Assembly (NCBI RefSeq): GCF_000317125.1
Contig: NC_019695.1
Coordinates: 2,840,336-2,904,335, forward strand
Direction of reading: 5' to 3'
DNA length: 64,000 nt
Source of the DNA: Chroococcidiopsis thermalis PCC 7203
Lineage (GTDB): Bacteria; Cyanobacteriota; Cyanobacteriia; Cyanobacteriales; Chroococcidiopsidaceae
Part shown: one piece after another, positions 25,774-35,800 of the stretch
How positions within the stretch are numbered: position 1 is the first letter of the stretch
Layout: each line of letters opens with the position of its first letter
Program-made: the position numbers and the translations under genes
The notes under the pieces: generated by a model
Databases searched by the model: none
What the model saw: the letters and a program-made list of their open reading frames with translations, nothing else
Told to the model about the DNA's origin: nothing

Positions 25774-26829
25774 ATGCACATACCCGATCTTTACCGCGTC
25801 ACAATCGGTCGCCTCGTTGCCGCTGTTCATCCAAAGAAACATCCGAAGCTCTTATTCTTCTGCTGTGCGTTTATCCTCAGTGCGATTCTGCCATTTTCTT
25901 TCGCCTGCGCCGACTTGAAGACCGACGTGCCGCAGCGAGGAGGCGGGAATGTCATCTTCGGCGTGAACGACGGCACTGGGTACGACGACTCCCAGAAGTT
26001 CAGTCAGATGGTGTCAGGGCGCATCTCTGCCCTTGGGCTCACCGCAGTCCGCACCGGAGCAGACAAGATGAAGTGCGAACGGGAGGGGGAGCCGTGCGAT
26101 TTCTCTCGGCGCGACGTAGTAATTCAAGAACACTTGGCTAAAGGGTTAGCCCTTCACATGGTAATCGCTTTCAGGTGGGAACTCGATGTCGCCGGATACG
26201 AACCCATCCAGTGGACGAAGAACTATGCCTGGAAATGCGGTCAAGTGGCTCACCATTGGAAGGATACGGTGCGCTACTACATAGTGGATAACGAACCAGA
26301 TATTCGCGGTCGAGATGCCAAGCGAGGTCCCGAGACACCCGCAACCGTCGTCCGTATGCAAAAAGCCTGCTACGAGGCAATCAAGCGGGTAGACCCAGGA
26401 ATACTCGTCGAGTCTGCACCCGCGACCAGACCGAACACCGAATACAACCGCGCTCTCCTCAAGGCAGGTATTGGAAAATATGCCGATCTCATCGGCACTC
26501 ACATGTACGGCGGTCAGCTCAGGGAAGATGCGATCGCGACACTGCGCAAATGGATGGCGGAGTTCGGTGTCAACAAGCCGGTGGCGATTAGCGAGTGTGG
26601 GTCAGACCCTAACTGGTTCAACCCAGGCGGCTCAGATGGAGAGTGGAAGGGGAAGCACGGGCGAGAGGCGCGAGCGCTATGGCTGCGGGACATGGCTGCC
26701 TACGCTCGGCGCAAGAAACTCCACAACGTTCTGTTCTTCAGCATGTTTAGCATTCATGGAGATTGGGAAATGGATAAGGATCGGGCTGCTCTGGCGGCGC
26801 TCAAGGACATCGGACACGGGCGATTCTAG
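25774..26829 (+). CDS. Glycoside hydrolase (clan GH-A-like), membrane-anchored
   Basis: This is a 351-residue protein. After a basic N-terminus comes a hydrophobic signal or anchor (LLFFCCAFILSAILPFSFACA, about 28-46). The mature part is a TIM-barrel glycosidase: IFGVNDGTGYDD, GLTAVRTGADKMK, then YYIVDNEPDIRG with the Asn-Glu catalytic acid of clan GH-A, LIGTHMYGG, and PVAISECGSDP with the second catalytic Glu. The exact GH family (39, 5 or a similar one) cannot be fixed by eye. The coding sequence is more GC-rich and poorer in HIP1 than its neighbours, which hints at acquisition. It may act on extracellular polysaccharide together with the DUF4038 protein. Confidence 0.75.
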   Translation: MHIPDLYRVTIGRLVAAVHPKKHPKLLFFCCAFILSAILPFSFACADLKTDVPQRGGGNVIFGVNDGTGYDDSQKFSQMVSGRISALGLTAVRTGADKMKCEREGEPCDFSRRDVVIQEHLAKGLALHMVIAFRWELDVAGYEPIQWTKNYAWKCGQVAHHWKDTVRYYIVDNEPDIRGRDAKRGPETPATVVRMQKACYEAIKRVDPGILVESAPATRPNTEYNRALLKAGIGKYADLIGTHMYGGQLREDAIATLRKWMAEFGVNKPVAISECGSDPNWFNPGGSDGEWKGKHGREARALWLRDMAAYARRKKLHNVLFFSMFSIHGDWEMDKDRAALAALKDIGHGRF

Positions 26830-26952
26830 CGAGATCGCCTGACTCAGTCTCTTGCGCGAGCGCTTCTCCCAACCGAAACAATCGATATAGACTGGGGAAA
26901 GTCAACATCACTCAGCAGCATAGACAAAGCTATTCGTCGATCTCGTTTGGCG

Positions 26953-28613
26953 TTATGCCAGATATCTGCGTAAGTGTTCGGCAAGCACTCGGACGTGAGG
27001 CTTTTGCAGCATAGTCAAGTGGTTACCAGAAATGTAGTGAACTTGCACGCCAGATCTTGACAATTGACTCCAACCTAAAGTTGGGTCGTGAGATTTTTTT
27101 TGCAATTCGGTAGTTCTAAATAGGGCGATCGCTAGAGGGTAAGGTCGAGGTGTATACTTCAAGGTAGCTCGGCTATTGGCAGAAAAAATCTTCATCAGTC
27201 GATGAATGGTTAACTCGTCCAGCATTCTTAAAACAGCCGATCGTGGAAGGAGATGGCTAATAGTTGTTCGTTCTAGGGAAGATAGCCATGCGTGAGGAGT
27301 CAAAATTTTTTTCATTGTAGAAATTGGATTTGAAGTGCGTAGGCGATCGCTATTATCGTTTCTAGAACGCGCCAGGCGATCGCGAAGCAGCGACCAGTAA
27401 TCCCGAACAAAAGGATAAATAGAACCAGGTACGGTTGTCAGGAGAAATTTCAAACCATCGCCCCAGGAAACTCGATTGCTAGAAATAGGAGCGATCGTAT
27501 CTAGGATTGCCAAGAAACTCACTTGCTCTCCTGCTTGGTGTAACTGTTGCGCCATCTCATAGGCAACTAAACCGCCAAAAGACCAACCACCTAGCTGATA
27601 AGGACCGTGCGGCTGAATTTGACGCAGTGCTTCGATGTAGCTAGCCGCCATCTCCTCAATGCTGGTTAATGGTGGGTGCAAACCGTCCATCCCAAAAGGT
27701 TGCAGTCCGTAAAAGGGCTGTTCGGTTCCTAAATGACGCGCCAACTCGTAGTAGGGCAGAACAACACCGAAAATTGGGTGAATACAGAAGAATGGCGGCT
27801 TAAAACCTAAAGGCTGGAGTGGCACAAGGGGCGATCGCTTAGAATTACGTTTAGGCTTTTCCCATTTCTGAATCAGAGGCGCGAATTGCTCAACAGTTGG
27901 CGCACCAAAGAGATCGGACAATGGTAGTTTTTGCTCGAATTGCCGCTCTACCTGCTCCAATAACTGGACTGCCAGCAGGGAATTTCCACCTAATTCAAAA
28001 AAGTTGTCCTCAATACCCACTTGCTCAAGCTTCAGGATATTTGCCCAAAGTGTTGTTAAGGTTGCTTCAATGGCAGTTTTAGGAGTAACAAAAGGACGCT
28101 CTGGACTACTGATATTAGACTTCATTAAGGCATTTCGATCCACTTTACCATTAGGAGTTAGTGGTAGGGATGGCAGTACTACAAAAGCTGAAGGAATCGA
28201 GTAGTCTGGTAATTTTTGCTTGAGAAAGCAGCGCAAGTCATTTGATGTTGGATTTTGGATTTTTAATTTTAAATTTGATAAATTAGTCTCTACATCAGGA
28301 ACAATATAAGCAACTAAACAATAATTGCTCGATCGATCTTCCTGTGCCAAAACTACAGCTTCTTCTACTGCTGAGTGTTGTAATAGCAGGCTTTCAATTT
28401 CTCCCAATTCAATGCGGTAGCCGCGAATTTTCACTTGGCGATCGATGCGTCCGAGGTATTCAAGATTACCATCGATTAGGTAGCGGGCAAGATCTCCGGT
28501 TTTGTAAAGGCGGTTGGTAATGGGTAATGGGTAATTGGGTTCTTTCTCCCTCAGCTCCCCCCGCCTCCCCAACTCCCCCAGCTCTCTTCCCTTGCTCCCT
28601 TGACAAATAAACC
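26953..28613 (-). pseudogene. NRPS module 3, 3' half (A-domain tail, PCP, thioesterase), cut by IS
   Basis: This is the downstream part of a single-module synthetase. It holds the adenylation C-terminal subdomain (LYKTGDLARYL, KIRGYRIELGEIESLLLQH, NGKVDRNAL), a peptidyl carrier domain (DNFFELGGNSLLAVQL) and a type I thioesterase (FFCIHPIFGVVLPYYELA, GGWSFGGLVAYEMAQQL with the active Ser, and GNHLTML with the catalytic His). The open frame from 28572 has no authentic start. Removing the IS and one 11-bp target copy joins it in frame to 30250-32836, giving 1415 residues. The tail of the A domain carries repeat-derived residues (KGRELGELGRRGELREK, NYPLPITN). Without its front half this part is not expected to function. 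Confidence 0.88.
28502..28602. repeat. STRR-type repeats inside the module 3 adenylation domain
   Basis: TGGGTAA-type heptamers (about 28514-28540) and CTCCC-rich words (28548-28600) lie between the codons for RFICQG and LYKTGDLARY. They keep the reading frame. Homologous insertions lie at the same place in modules 1 and 2, and the same words fill intergenic gaps elsewhere in the window. Confidence 0.8.
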
Positions 28614-30238
28614 GAATGGCACTAAGTTAAGCTGAAACACTCATGGCTCAAGCAGTTTGCAATTGTCTGCGTAACTCATGTCTGGGATTTTTCATCAAGG
28701 GATAAGCTTTGGGACGACGCTTTCTCACTCTGGGTTCAGCCCGACCAGGGCGAGTGGGAACTGATTTGTGAACAATAACCTTGAGTAAAGTTTGATAGAT
28801 GTGATGGCGTTTTACCCCAGAGATAGCTAACATTTGTGGGATAAAATGATTCAAGTGTTGACGAGTTCCTTGTAATGATAAGCGTACTGGTGGTACACCG
28901 TAAGTTGTACTAGCTTGCCACATTAAAGTACGTAGCAGATTGTAAGCAAGTAAATAGACATAAAGCTCTTTGCGGATCATTGGAGGAGTTTTACAGCGTA
29001 GAACGTCCATGCCTAAAGTAGACTTGAGATGTTTTAAATTTACTTCAACATCCCATCTCAAGCCATAAAGCCGCACAAGTTCCAAAGTAGGATAAATTTT
29101 TGCATCCAATAAAGTTGTGATTAAACTAATTTGTTGAGTCCGAAAACCAGGGATAATAATGTAGTAATAAATCTCTCGGACAACCAGAGTTGAAGGAAGA
29201 GCAGCGAATGCATTCTCACTTAATCCTTGTGGGCATTTTCGGGGTTTGTACCAAATCACCAACTTATCGCTTTCTCCAGTAATTCTTCCTCTTTGCATGG
29301 ATGTTTTTCGGGACTGATGCTTCCGAAAAACTACATCACATTCAAGATTTTTAATCGAAACCAAATCGGCATAAGCACAAAAAGCCCTATCCCCTAAAAG
29401 TACATCTAAGGGATTGAGAAATTGGTACAACTGCCTAGCTAATTGGAGATCGTGAGTGTGTAAAACATTGATAGCTATTGCTAGAGCAGCACCTGTAACT
29501 AGACTAAACATCACACCAATTTTAGCAATGGGGAACCCACATCCAGGCTTTTGACTTTTTGATTGAGGATAAGCTTTTTGGTTCTCTACAGTGTCAGGCA
29601 TTGAGACGGTGGAACCGTCTATTACTTTCACATGACGACCACACCACAAATATTCTGTTGTCACTTTCTCTGATAAATCTTGTGCCACTTTCCCGAACAG
29701 TTTCTGCAATAATTCTTCCGGTAATCTCGAACGTGCTTGACAGTAAGCACTTGTATCAGTTGAAGGAAGTTCTACTTTTTCATTGACCAAATAAGCAATT
29801 ATTCTGCTCACAGCGTTATGGCAACTTTTATCAACATCCAAAACTTGAGAGAGAAATGCCCACAAAGTTACAAATGGGTCGAATAATCGACGACGATATT
29901 TAATTTGTAGCTCCTCAATGATTCTCTGGATTTCCGACTCTGGTAACAGTTCTTGGAATGGTAGTCCCAAGCTTTGCGTGAATTTATCCTTGAGAATTTT
30001 CACTCGATTTGGCACAGTAGTAATAGTCATATTCGCTTCCAATCGTCCATTTCTTTTTTACCGGAGTTGGAAGCTTTTTCTACATTCAGAATAATTTTTT
30101 AGCAGATACCTGCATCACCGTTGCGTCAACAATCAAGCTGCTTGTCCAATGCTGCTCTTAATTTCTTAACCCCCACGAGCAAGCCATTTTGCCCAAGTCT
30201 CTATCCTTCAAGGATTTCGCCTTATCTTAGTGCCATTC
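28614..30238 (-). mobile_element. IS4-family insertion sequence inserted in an NRPS gene
   Basis: The element is 1625 bp with terminal inverted repeats GAATGGCACTAAG (28614-28626) and CTTAGTGCCATTC (30226-30238). It is flanked by an 11-bp direct target duplication, ACAAATAAACC, at 28603-28613 and 30239-30249. It carries one transposase gene. Repeat length, target-site length and transposase type fit the IS4 family. The intact ends and perfect duplication show that the insertion is recent. Confidence 0.95.
28648..30042 (-). CDS. IS4-family DDE transposase
   Basis: This 464-residue transposase has the three acidic residues in VKVIDGSTVSMPD, VLLGDRAFCAYADL and the C-terminal YGLRWDVEVNLKHLKSTLGM. 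The last of these fits the IS4 signature Y-x2-R-x3-E-x6-K exactly. The N-terminal helical part (IIEELQIKYRRRLFDPFVTLWAFLSQVLD) is the usual DUF4372-like region. The frame is intact, so the element is potentially active. It lies in the same orientation as the NRPS gene it interrupts. Confidence 0.95.
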   Translation of the reverse strand: MEANMTITTVPNRVKILKDKFTQSLGLPFQELLPESEIQRIIEELQIKYRRRLFDPFVTLWAFLSQVLDVDKSCHNAVSRIIAYLVNEKVELPSTDTSAYCQARSRLPEELLQKLFGKVAQDLSEKVTTEYLWCGRHVKVIDGSTVSMPDTVENQKAYPQSKSQKPGCGFPIAKIGVMFSLVTGAALAIAINVLHTHDLQLARQLYQFLNPLDVLLGDRAFCAYADLVSIKNLECDVVFRKHQSRKTSMQRGRITGESDKLVIWYKPRKCPQGLSENAFAALPSTLVVREIYYYIIIPGFRTQQISLITTLLDAKIYPTLELVRLYGLRWDVEVNLKHLKSTLGMDVLRCKTPPMIRKELYVYLLAYNLLRTLMWQASTTYGVPPVRLSLQGTRQHLNHFIPQMLAISGVKRHHIYQTLLKVIVHKSVPTRPGRAEPRVRKRRPKAYPLMKNPRHELRRQLQTA

Positions 30239-30249
30239 ACAAATAAACC

Positions 30250-32836
30250 GTTGAGCAGTCAATTCAGGACGGTTGAGGTAGCCTCTTGCTAAACCGACTC
30301 CGCCAATGTATATTTCACCTGGAATACCGATGGGTTGGGGTTGGAGGTGGGCATCGAGGATGTAGATTTGAGTGTTAGCGATCGCCCGACCGATAGTTGT
30401 ATCTTTACGATCGCTTACTTCAGCGATCGTAGACCAAACAGTTGTTTCCGTCAGCCCGTAAGCATTGAAGAAATGGCGATCGCTTGCCCAACGGGCTGCA
30501 ATTTCCGGCGAACAAGTTTCTCCAGCAGAAATTAGAGTTTGCAAAGCTGGCAATTGAGTGGGTGATAAAGTCTTCAGTACGGCAGGCGGAAGGGTAGCAT
30601 GAGTGATGGCGTGATGCCGTAGATACGAAATCAACTCCGATCCTAGACGTGCTGCTTTTGGCACTAGATATAGGGTTGCTCCTATTACCCATGCCATGAC
30701 AATCTCGAAGATAGAAGCATCAAAGCTAAGGGAAGCAAATTGGAGAATTCGATGCTCTGGTTTGAGATCGAAGGTGTGAATTTGCGCTTGGGCTAGATTG
30801 CACAGTCCGCCATGTTCGACTAAAACCCCTTTGGGTTGTCCGGTCGAGCCGGAAGTGTAAATTATATAGGCAAGATTTGCGGCAGTTACACCACTGTTTA
30901 TGTTTTCCCCGCTCTGTTGAGCAACGATTTCCCAATCGCGATCGAGGTAGAGTGGTTGAAGATCCCCCCAACCCCCCTTCAAAAGGGGGGCTACGGATTG
31001 ACGATCCCCCCAATCCTCCGAAGAGGGGGTTAAGGATTGACGATCCCCCCAATCCTCCGAAGAGGGGGTTAAGGATTGACGATCCCCCCAATCCTCCGAA
31101 GAGGGGGCTAAGGATTGTTGTGTTAGTAGGATAGTTATTTGGGCATCCTCTAACATGAACTTGAGACGTTCTGAGGGATAGGCGGGATCTAAAGGGACAT
31201 AGGCTCCGCCAGCTTTCAGAATTCCTAAAATGCCCACCATCATCAAGAACGATCGCTCTACGCAAATACCAACTTTGACTTCTGGCGCAACTCCAAGTGT
31301 TTGCAAATAGCTGGCAAGTTGGTTGCTACGGTAGTTCAATTCTTGGTAAGTTAATTGCTCGTCTTTATAGACAACAGCGATCGCGTTTGGCGTTTTATCT
31401 GCCTGAGCTTCAAATAATTGATGAATGCACTGCAACGGGTAATCTTGCTGAGTAAGATTCCATTCCACTAATAGCTGCTGCCGTTCTGCTGCTGTCAAAA
31501 TTGGTAAGTCTGCTAGTCGTCGATGTGGATCGGCAACAATTCCTGCGAGTAAGGTTTGAAAATGTCCTAGCATTCGGACGATCGTACTGCGATCGAATAG
31601 ATCGGTACTGTAAATTATCTGCCCTTGCAATCCTGCTGGAGTTTGCCATAAATGAAACTCTAAATCTAATCTGCTCGTACCCCTGTCAAACTCAAACTGA
31701 CTTAAAGCGAGTCCAGGTAATTCTAAAGCTGTAATCGGCGTGTTTTGCAGTGCGATCGCCACAGAGAACAAAGGATGTCGGCTCAAGTCGCGCTCTGGGC
31801 GCAACTCTTCCACTAACTTCTCGAAGGGTAAATCTTGATGTGCATAGGCTCCTAGCGTTACTTCCCGCACTCGTCCCAACAATTCCCAAAAGGTAGGATT
31901 GCCAGATAAATCTGTTCGCAGCACTAGGCTATTGACGAAAAAGCCGATTAATGGCTCTATTTCAGGGCGGTTACGGTTAGCTATGGGCGATCCAACAGCA
32001 ATATCTTCTTGTCCGGTATAGCGATGTAGCAACGTTTGAAATGCTGCCAGCAAGGTCATAAACAGAGTTACGCCTGCTTGCTGACTGAAAGCTTCTAGGA
32101 ACTGCGTGAGATTTTTTGATAGCTGAAAATTGTGTGTCGCACCTTTGTAGCTTTGAATGGGCGATCGCGCTCTGTCAGTGGGAAGATTTAAAACTGCAAG
32201 ATCGGCTAACTGCGATCGCCAGTACGACAGTTGCGACTCTAGTACTTCCCCTTGCAACCACTCCTGCTGCCAATGAGCGAAGTCAGCATATTGAATGGGC
32301 AAATCTGCTAGAGGAGAAGATTTATTACTACTAAAGGCAGTGTAGAGCGTGCCGAGTTCTCGTACCAGTACGCCGATCGACCAACCATCGGCAATAATGT
32401 GGTGCAGATTCAATAGTAGGATGTATTCAAGTGCATCTAATTGAAAAATTGTCAACCGTAATAGCAAATCTGCGCTCAGGTCAAAGGGGCGCTGAGATAG
32501 GGCGATCGCCTGTTGTCTTGCAGCTGCTTCGCGATCGCTTGCAGGTAAAGTACGTAAGTCTACAATAGCGAGAGGTACACTCACGCTCTCTACCACAACT
32601 TGATGCAGTTGTCCCTCTGACATTTCAAATCTTGTTCGCAAAACTTCGTGACGGCGCACGATTTCGTTAAATGTTTGCTCTAAGGCAGTAATGTTGAGGT
32701 GTCCGTGCAAGCGAATCGCAGCCGAGATGTTGTAGAAAGGATTTCCAGGCGCTAAGGCGTGAAGAAACCACAATCGCTGCTGGGCGAACGATGCCGGAAA
32801 GACAAATTCAGCGTTCGAGACAGGATTGGTATTCAA
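30250..32836 (-). pseudogene. NRPS module 3, 5' half (condensation and most of adenylation), cut by IS
   Basis: The open frame begins at ATG 32836, overlapping the module 2 stop (ATGA), and reads 862 native codons before entering the IS, where it ends CEWH at 30227. It holds a condensation domain (LHHIIADGWSIGVL, intact HHxxxDG) and an adenylation domain (LAYIIYTSGSTGQPKG, FDASIFE, FFNAYGLTETTVW). My reading of the ten specificity positions is D-A-F-T-I-A-A-V-W-(K), closest to aromatic-residue codes. The A5 motif has GLTE instead of GPTE. An in-frame tandem repeat (three to four SSEDWGDRQSLTP-like units) sits before the A3 motif. Confidence 0.9.
30963..31118 (+). repeat. Tandem GATCCCCCC repeats inside the module 3 adenylation domain
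   Basis: Four units of the type GATCCCCCCAATCCTCCGAA followed by GAGGGGGTTAAGGATTGAC stand in tandem; the first is the fuller form with CCCCCCTTCAAAAGGGGGGC. Unit length is about 39 bp, a multiple of three, so the frame is kept. Each unit adds a 13-residue peptide of the LTPSSEDWGDRQS type. Confidence 0.9.
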
Positions 32837-35800
32837 CGATCGCCTTCCTCTGTATCGCGGTTGAGGGACGATCGCAAGCGACGATGAGCAGCGCGAGAAA
32901 GAGGAACAATCTGGGGCGTTTGTTGCGGCTGGTTGCTCTGTAAATGGGCGATCGCTTTGGCAAGTTGGGCGACTTGGGGTGACTCAAACACGTTGCGTAA
33001 AGGTAACTCTACACCGAATGCATCGCGGATACGGGAAGTTAGTTGAGTTGCTAGCAGCGAATGCCCCCCTAACTGGAAGAAGTTATCGTGAATCCCTACA
33101 CGCTTGTGTCCTAGCAGTTCAGCCCAAATATTCGCAAGTTTCTGCTCGATGGGCGATCGCGGCGTGTCATCAGTCCCCCATTGCTGGATCGTGTCAGGCG
33201 CTGGAAGTGCGCGACGGTTGACTTTGCCATTCGGTGTCAGGGGTAGTGCTTCTAATACCACAAAGGCAGAAGGGATCGCGTACTGGGGCAAGCTTTGCTC
33301 TAAGTAACTTCGTAGTTGGGGAATCAGATGACGGGCAAACTGTGTCTGTAAAGGATCGTTTGCGTAAGTTTTCCAAGGACGAGTTAGATTCACTTGCTTT
33401 TGAAAAGGCAATATCGCACTATTTTTTGTGGCGGATTGATGCTGAAAGGTCACATCATAACATCCCGTATTATCTGCATTTGACCAACTCACGTCAACGG
33501 TATAGGGCAGTTCTGCCACTAAATCCCACCAATCTTCCGGTTCAATACCCGATGTCACCTGCTCCAATGCTTCACGCATTTTGCCTGCGGTTTTGGGTGC
33601 TTGCGTTCCTTCTACTAGCCATTGAGCCGTTTTGACTGCTCCTACGACACGGGCATTAGGAATTTTTGTAATACTCAGTGCTGCTGGCTTTTCAGCTAGT
33701 TGCTGGCGTACTTGGGCAAGATTTACATTGTCTTGAGTCCAATTCAGTTGGGACGATCCCCCCAACCCACCTTGGGAAGGGGGGCATGAAGATCCCTCTA
33801 ATTCCCCTTGGCAAGAGGGGGATGAAGATCCCCCCAACCCCCCTTGATAAGGGGGGCATGAAGATTTGTTTAACCTCCCTTGATAAGGGGGGAGCGAGGG
33901 GGGATCTGCCTCGATATGTAAAATTACGTTGTAGCGAAACTGAGTTAATTCATTACAATATCGACCGCGTGTGAGCTGAACTTGAATATGACTAATTCGT
34001 TCCAAGTGCTGTTTCAAGGCATGAAAGAAAGCAGGATCGATCGCCAGTTCCGTCTCCTGAAATATCGCCGTCTGTACCTGCTGTTGCAGATGCTCTCGAC
34101 TTGCGGTATTATCTGCCCGCTCCAATTGAACCGCAGCATGAAAAGCTGACAACAAGGGTAGACTCCGTACATCTCCAATAAAGACAAAGCCACCAGGGGC
34201 AACAGTGTGAATTGCTTGTTCCAGCACTTGCAGGAGATAATCTATGCTAGGAAAGTACTGCACGATCGAATTAAGAATCACTGCATCAAAGCTATTTGCC
34301 TCTAGACCTTCAAAGTTAGTTGCCATCCTCTGAAGTAACTTTACTTGAGGCAATGGTTGAGTTGCTAACTGTTGCTCGATGTATTCAATGGATGCAGATG
34401 AGAAATCAGTTCCCCAATACTGAGTACAGTGTGGCGCAATTTGAAACAGCAATAAACCCGTACCGCAACCAATTTCTAATACCCGCTGAGGCTGCAAACT
34501 CAAAATCTGCTGGGTGCGATCGCTTACCCATTGTTGCATTTGCTCTTTTGGAATTGGTCGGTTTGTATAGCTACTATTCCAGCCTATGATGTTGAAAGTA
34601 GCATCGTTATTTGTAGCAGGCTGATGATAAGTCTGGTCGTAAAGATTTTGCCATTGCTTAACCTGCTCGTCCTGCAAATTTGGGAGTTCCTGAGTGCTGT
34701 CCCGATTCAATACGATGTAGGCGACTATACGCTTATCTGTAGCATTCTCATGGGCGATCGCCACAGTCTCTCGCACTGTTGGGTGTTGAAGCAATAGTGT
34801 TTCTATTTCGCCTAATTCAATCCGAAATCCCCGAATTTTTACCTGATTATCGATGCGATCGACAAATTCAAGATTGCCATCGGGAAGATAGCGGGCGAGA
34901 TCTCCGGTTTTGTAAAGGCGATCGGTAATTGGTAGTTGGTAGTTGGTAATCGGTGGTTGGTTATTACTCTCCCTTGCTCCCTGCTCCCAGCTCGTCCCTA
35001 CTCCCTGCTCCCTGCTGCCTAAACAGACAAACCGTTCATCCGTCAACTGGGGACGATTTAAATAGCCCCGTGCTAACCCATCACCGCTAATGTACAATTC
35101 GCCAACTATTCCAATTGGTACGGGCTGGAGGTGAGAATCTAAAAGATAGATTTGGGTGTTAGAAATGGGACGACCAATGGATGGCTTATTGTCATTATTA
35201 CCAGTAGCGCTTAACTGAGCAACTGTCGCCCAGATTGTTGCTTCTGTTGGTCCGTAGGCGTTAAAAAAGCGACGACCTACAGCCCATTGCTGCACGATTT
35301 CGTGTTTAACAGCTTCACCGCCAGAAATTACTGTTTGAAGAGTGGGCAGTTCTGCTGCTGGTAAAATTGCTAGAACCGCAGGGGGGAGAATAGTAGTATC
35401 GATCGCCTTGTCTTGCAAGAACTGAACTAGTTCGGCTCCAGGTAAACGGGCTGTTTTAGGAGGGATGTAAAGGCTAGCGCCAACCCCAAACGCTAGTAAC
35501 ATCTCAAAGACAGACGCATCAAAACTGAGGGAGCTAAATTGTAGAATCCGATTTTTTGGTTGTAGTTTGAATACTTGAATTTGAGCGTGGACGACATTAC
35601 ATAGTCCTCGATGCTCTACTAAAACTCCTTTCGGTTTTCCGGTCGAGCCAGAGGTGTAGATGACGTAAGCTAGGTTATTGGCTGTTACGTTGCTGTTGGG
35701 TGTTTCATCATCGTATGTGGCGATGGTTTTCCAGTCAGTATCCAGGCATATTAGACGATCCCCCCAACTCTCCTGAAAAACGGGGGCTAATTCTGGTTCT

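Noticed and set aside
30726-31265. 179-codon minus-strand frame rich in LNPLFGGLGGSSI repeats
   Set aside because: It is a shadow of the NRPS repeat region in another frame, open only because the repeat units are multiples of three.
33678-33974. 98-codon plus-strand frame with repeated GKRGMKIP-like peptides
   Set aside because: It is a shadow of the module 2 repeat array on the opposite strand, without family resemblance.
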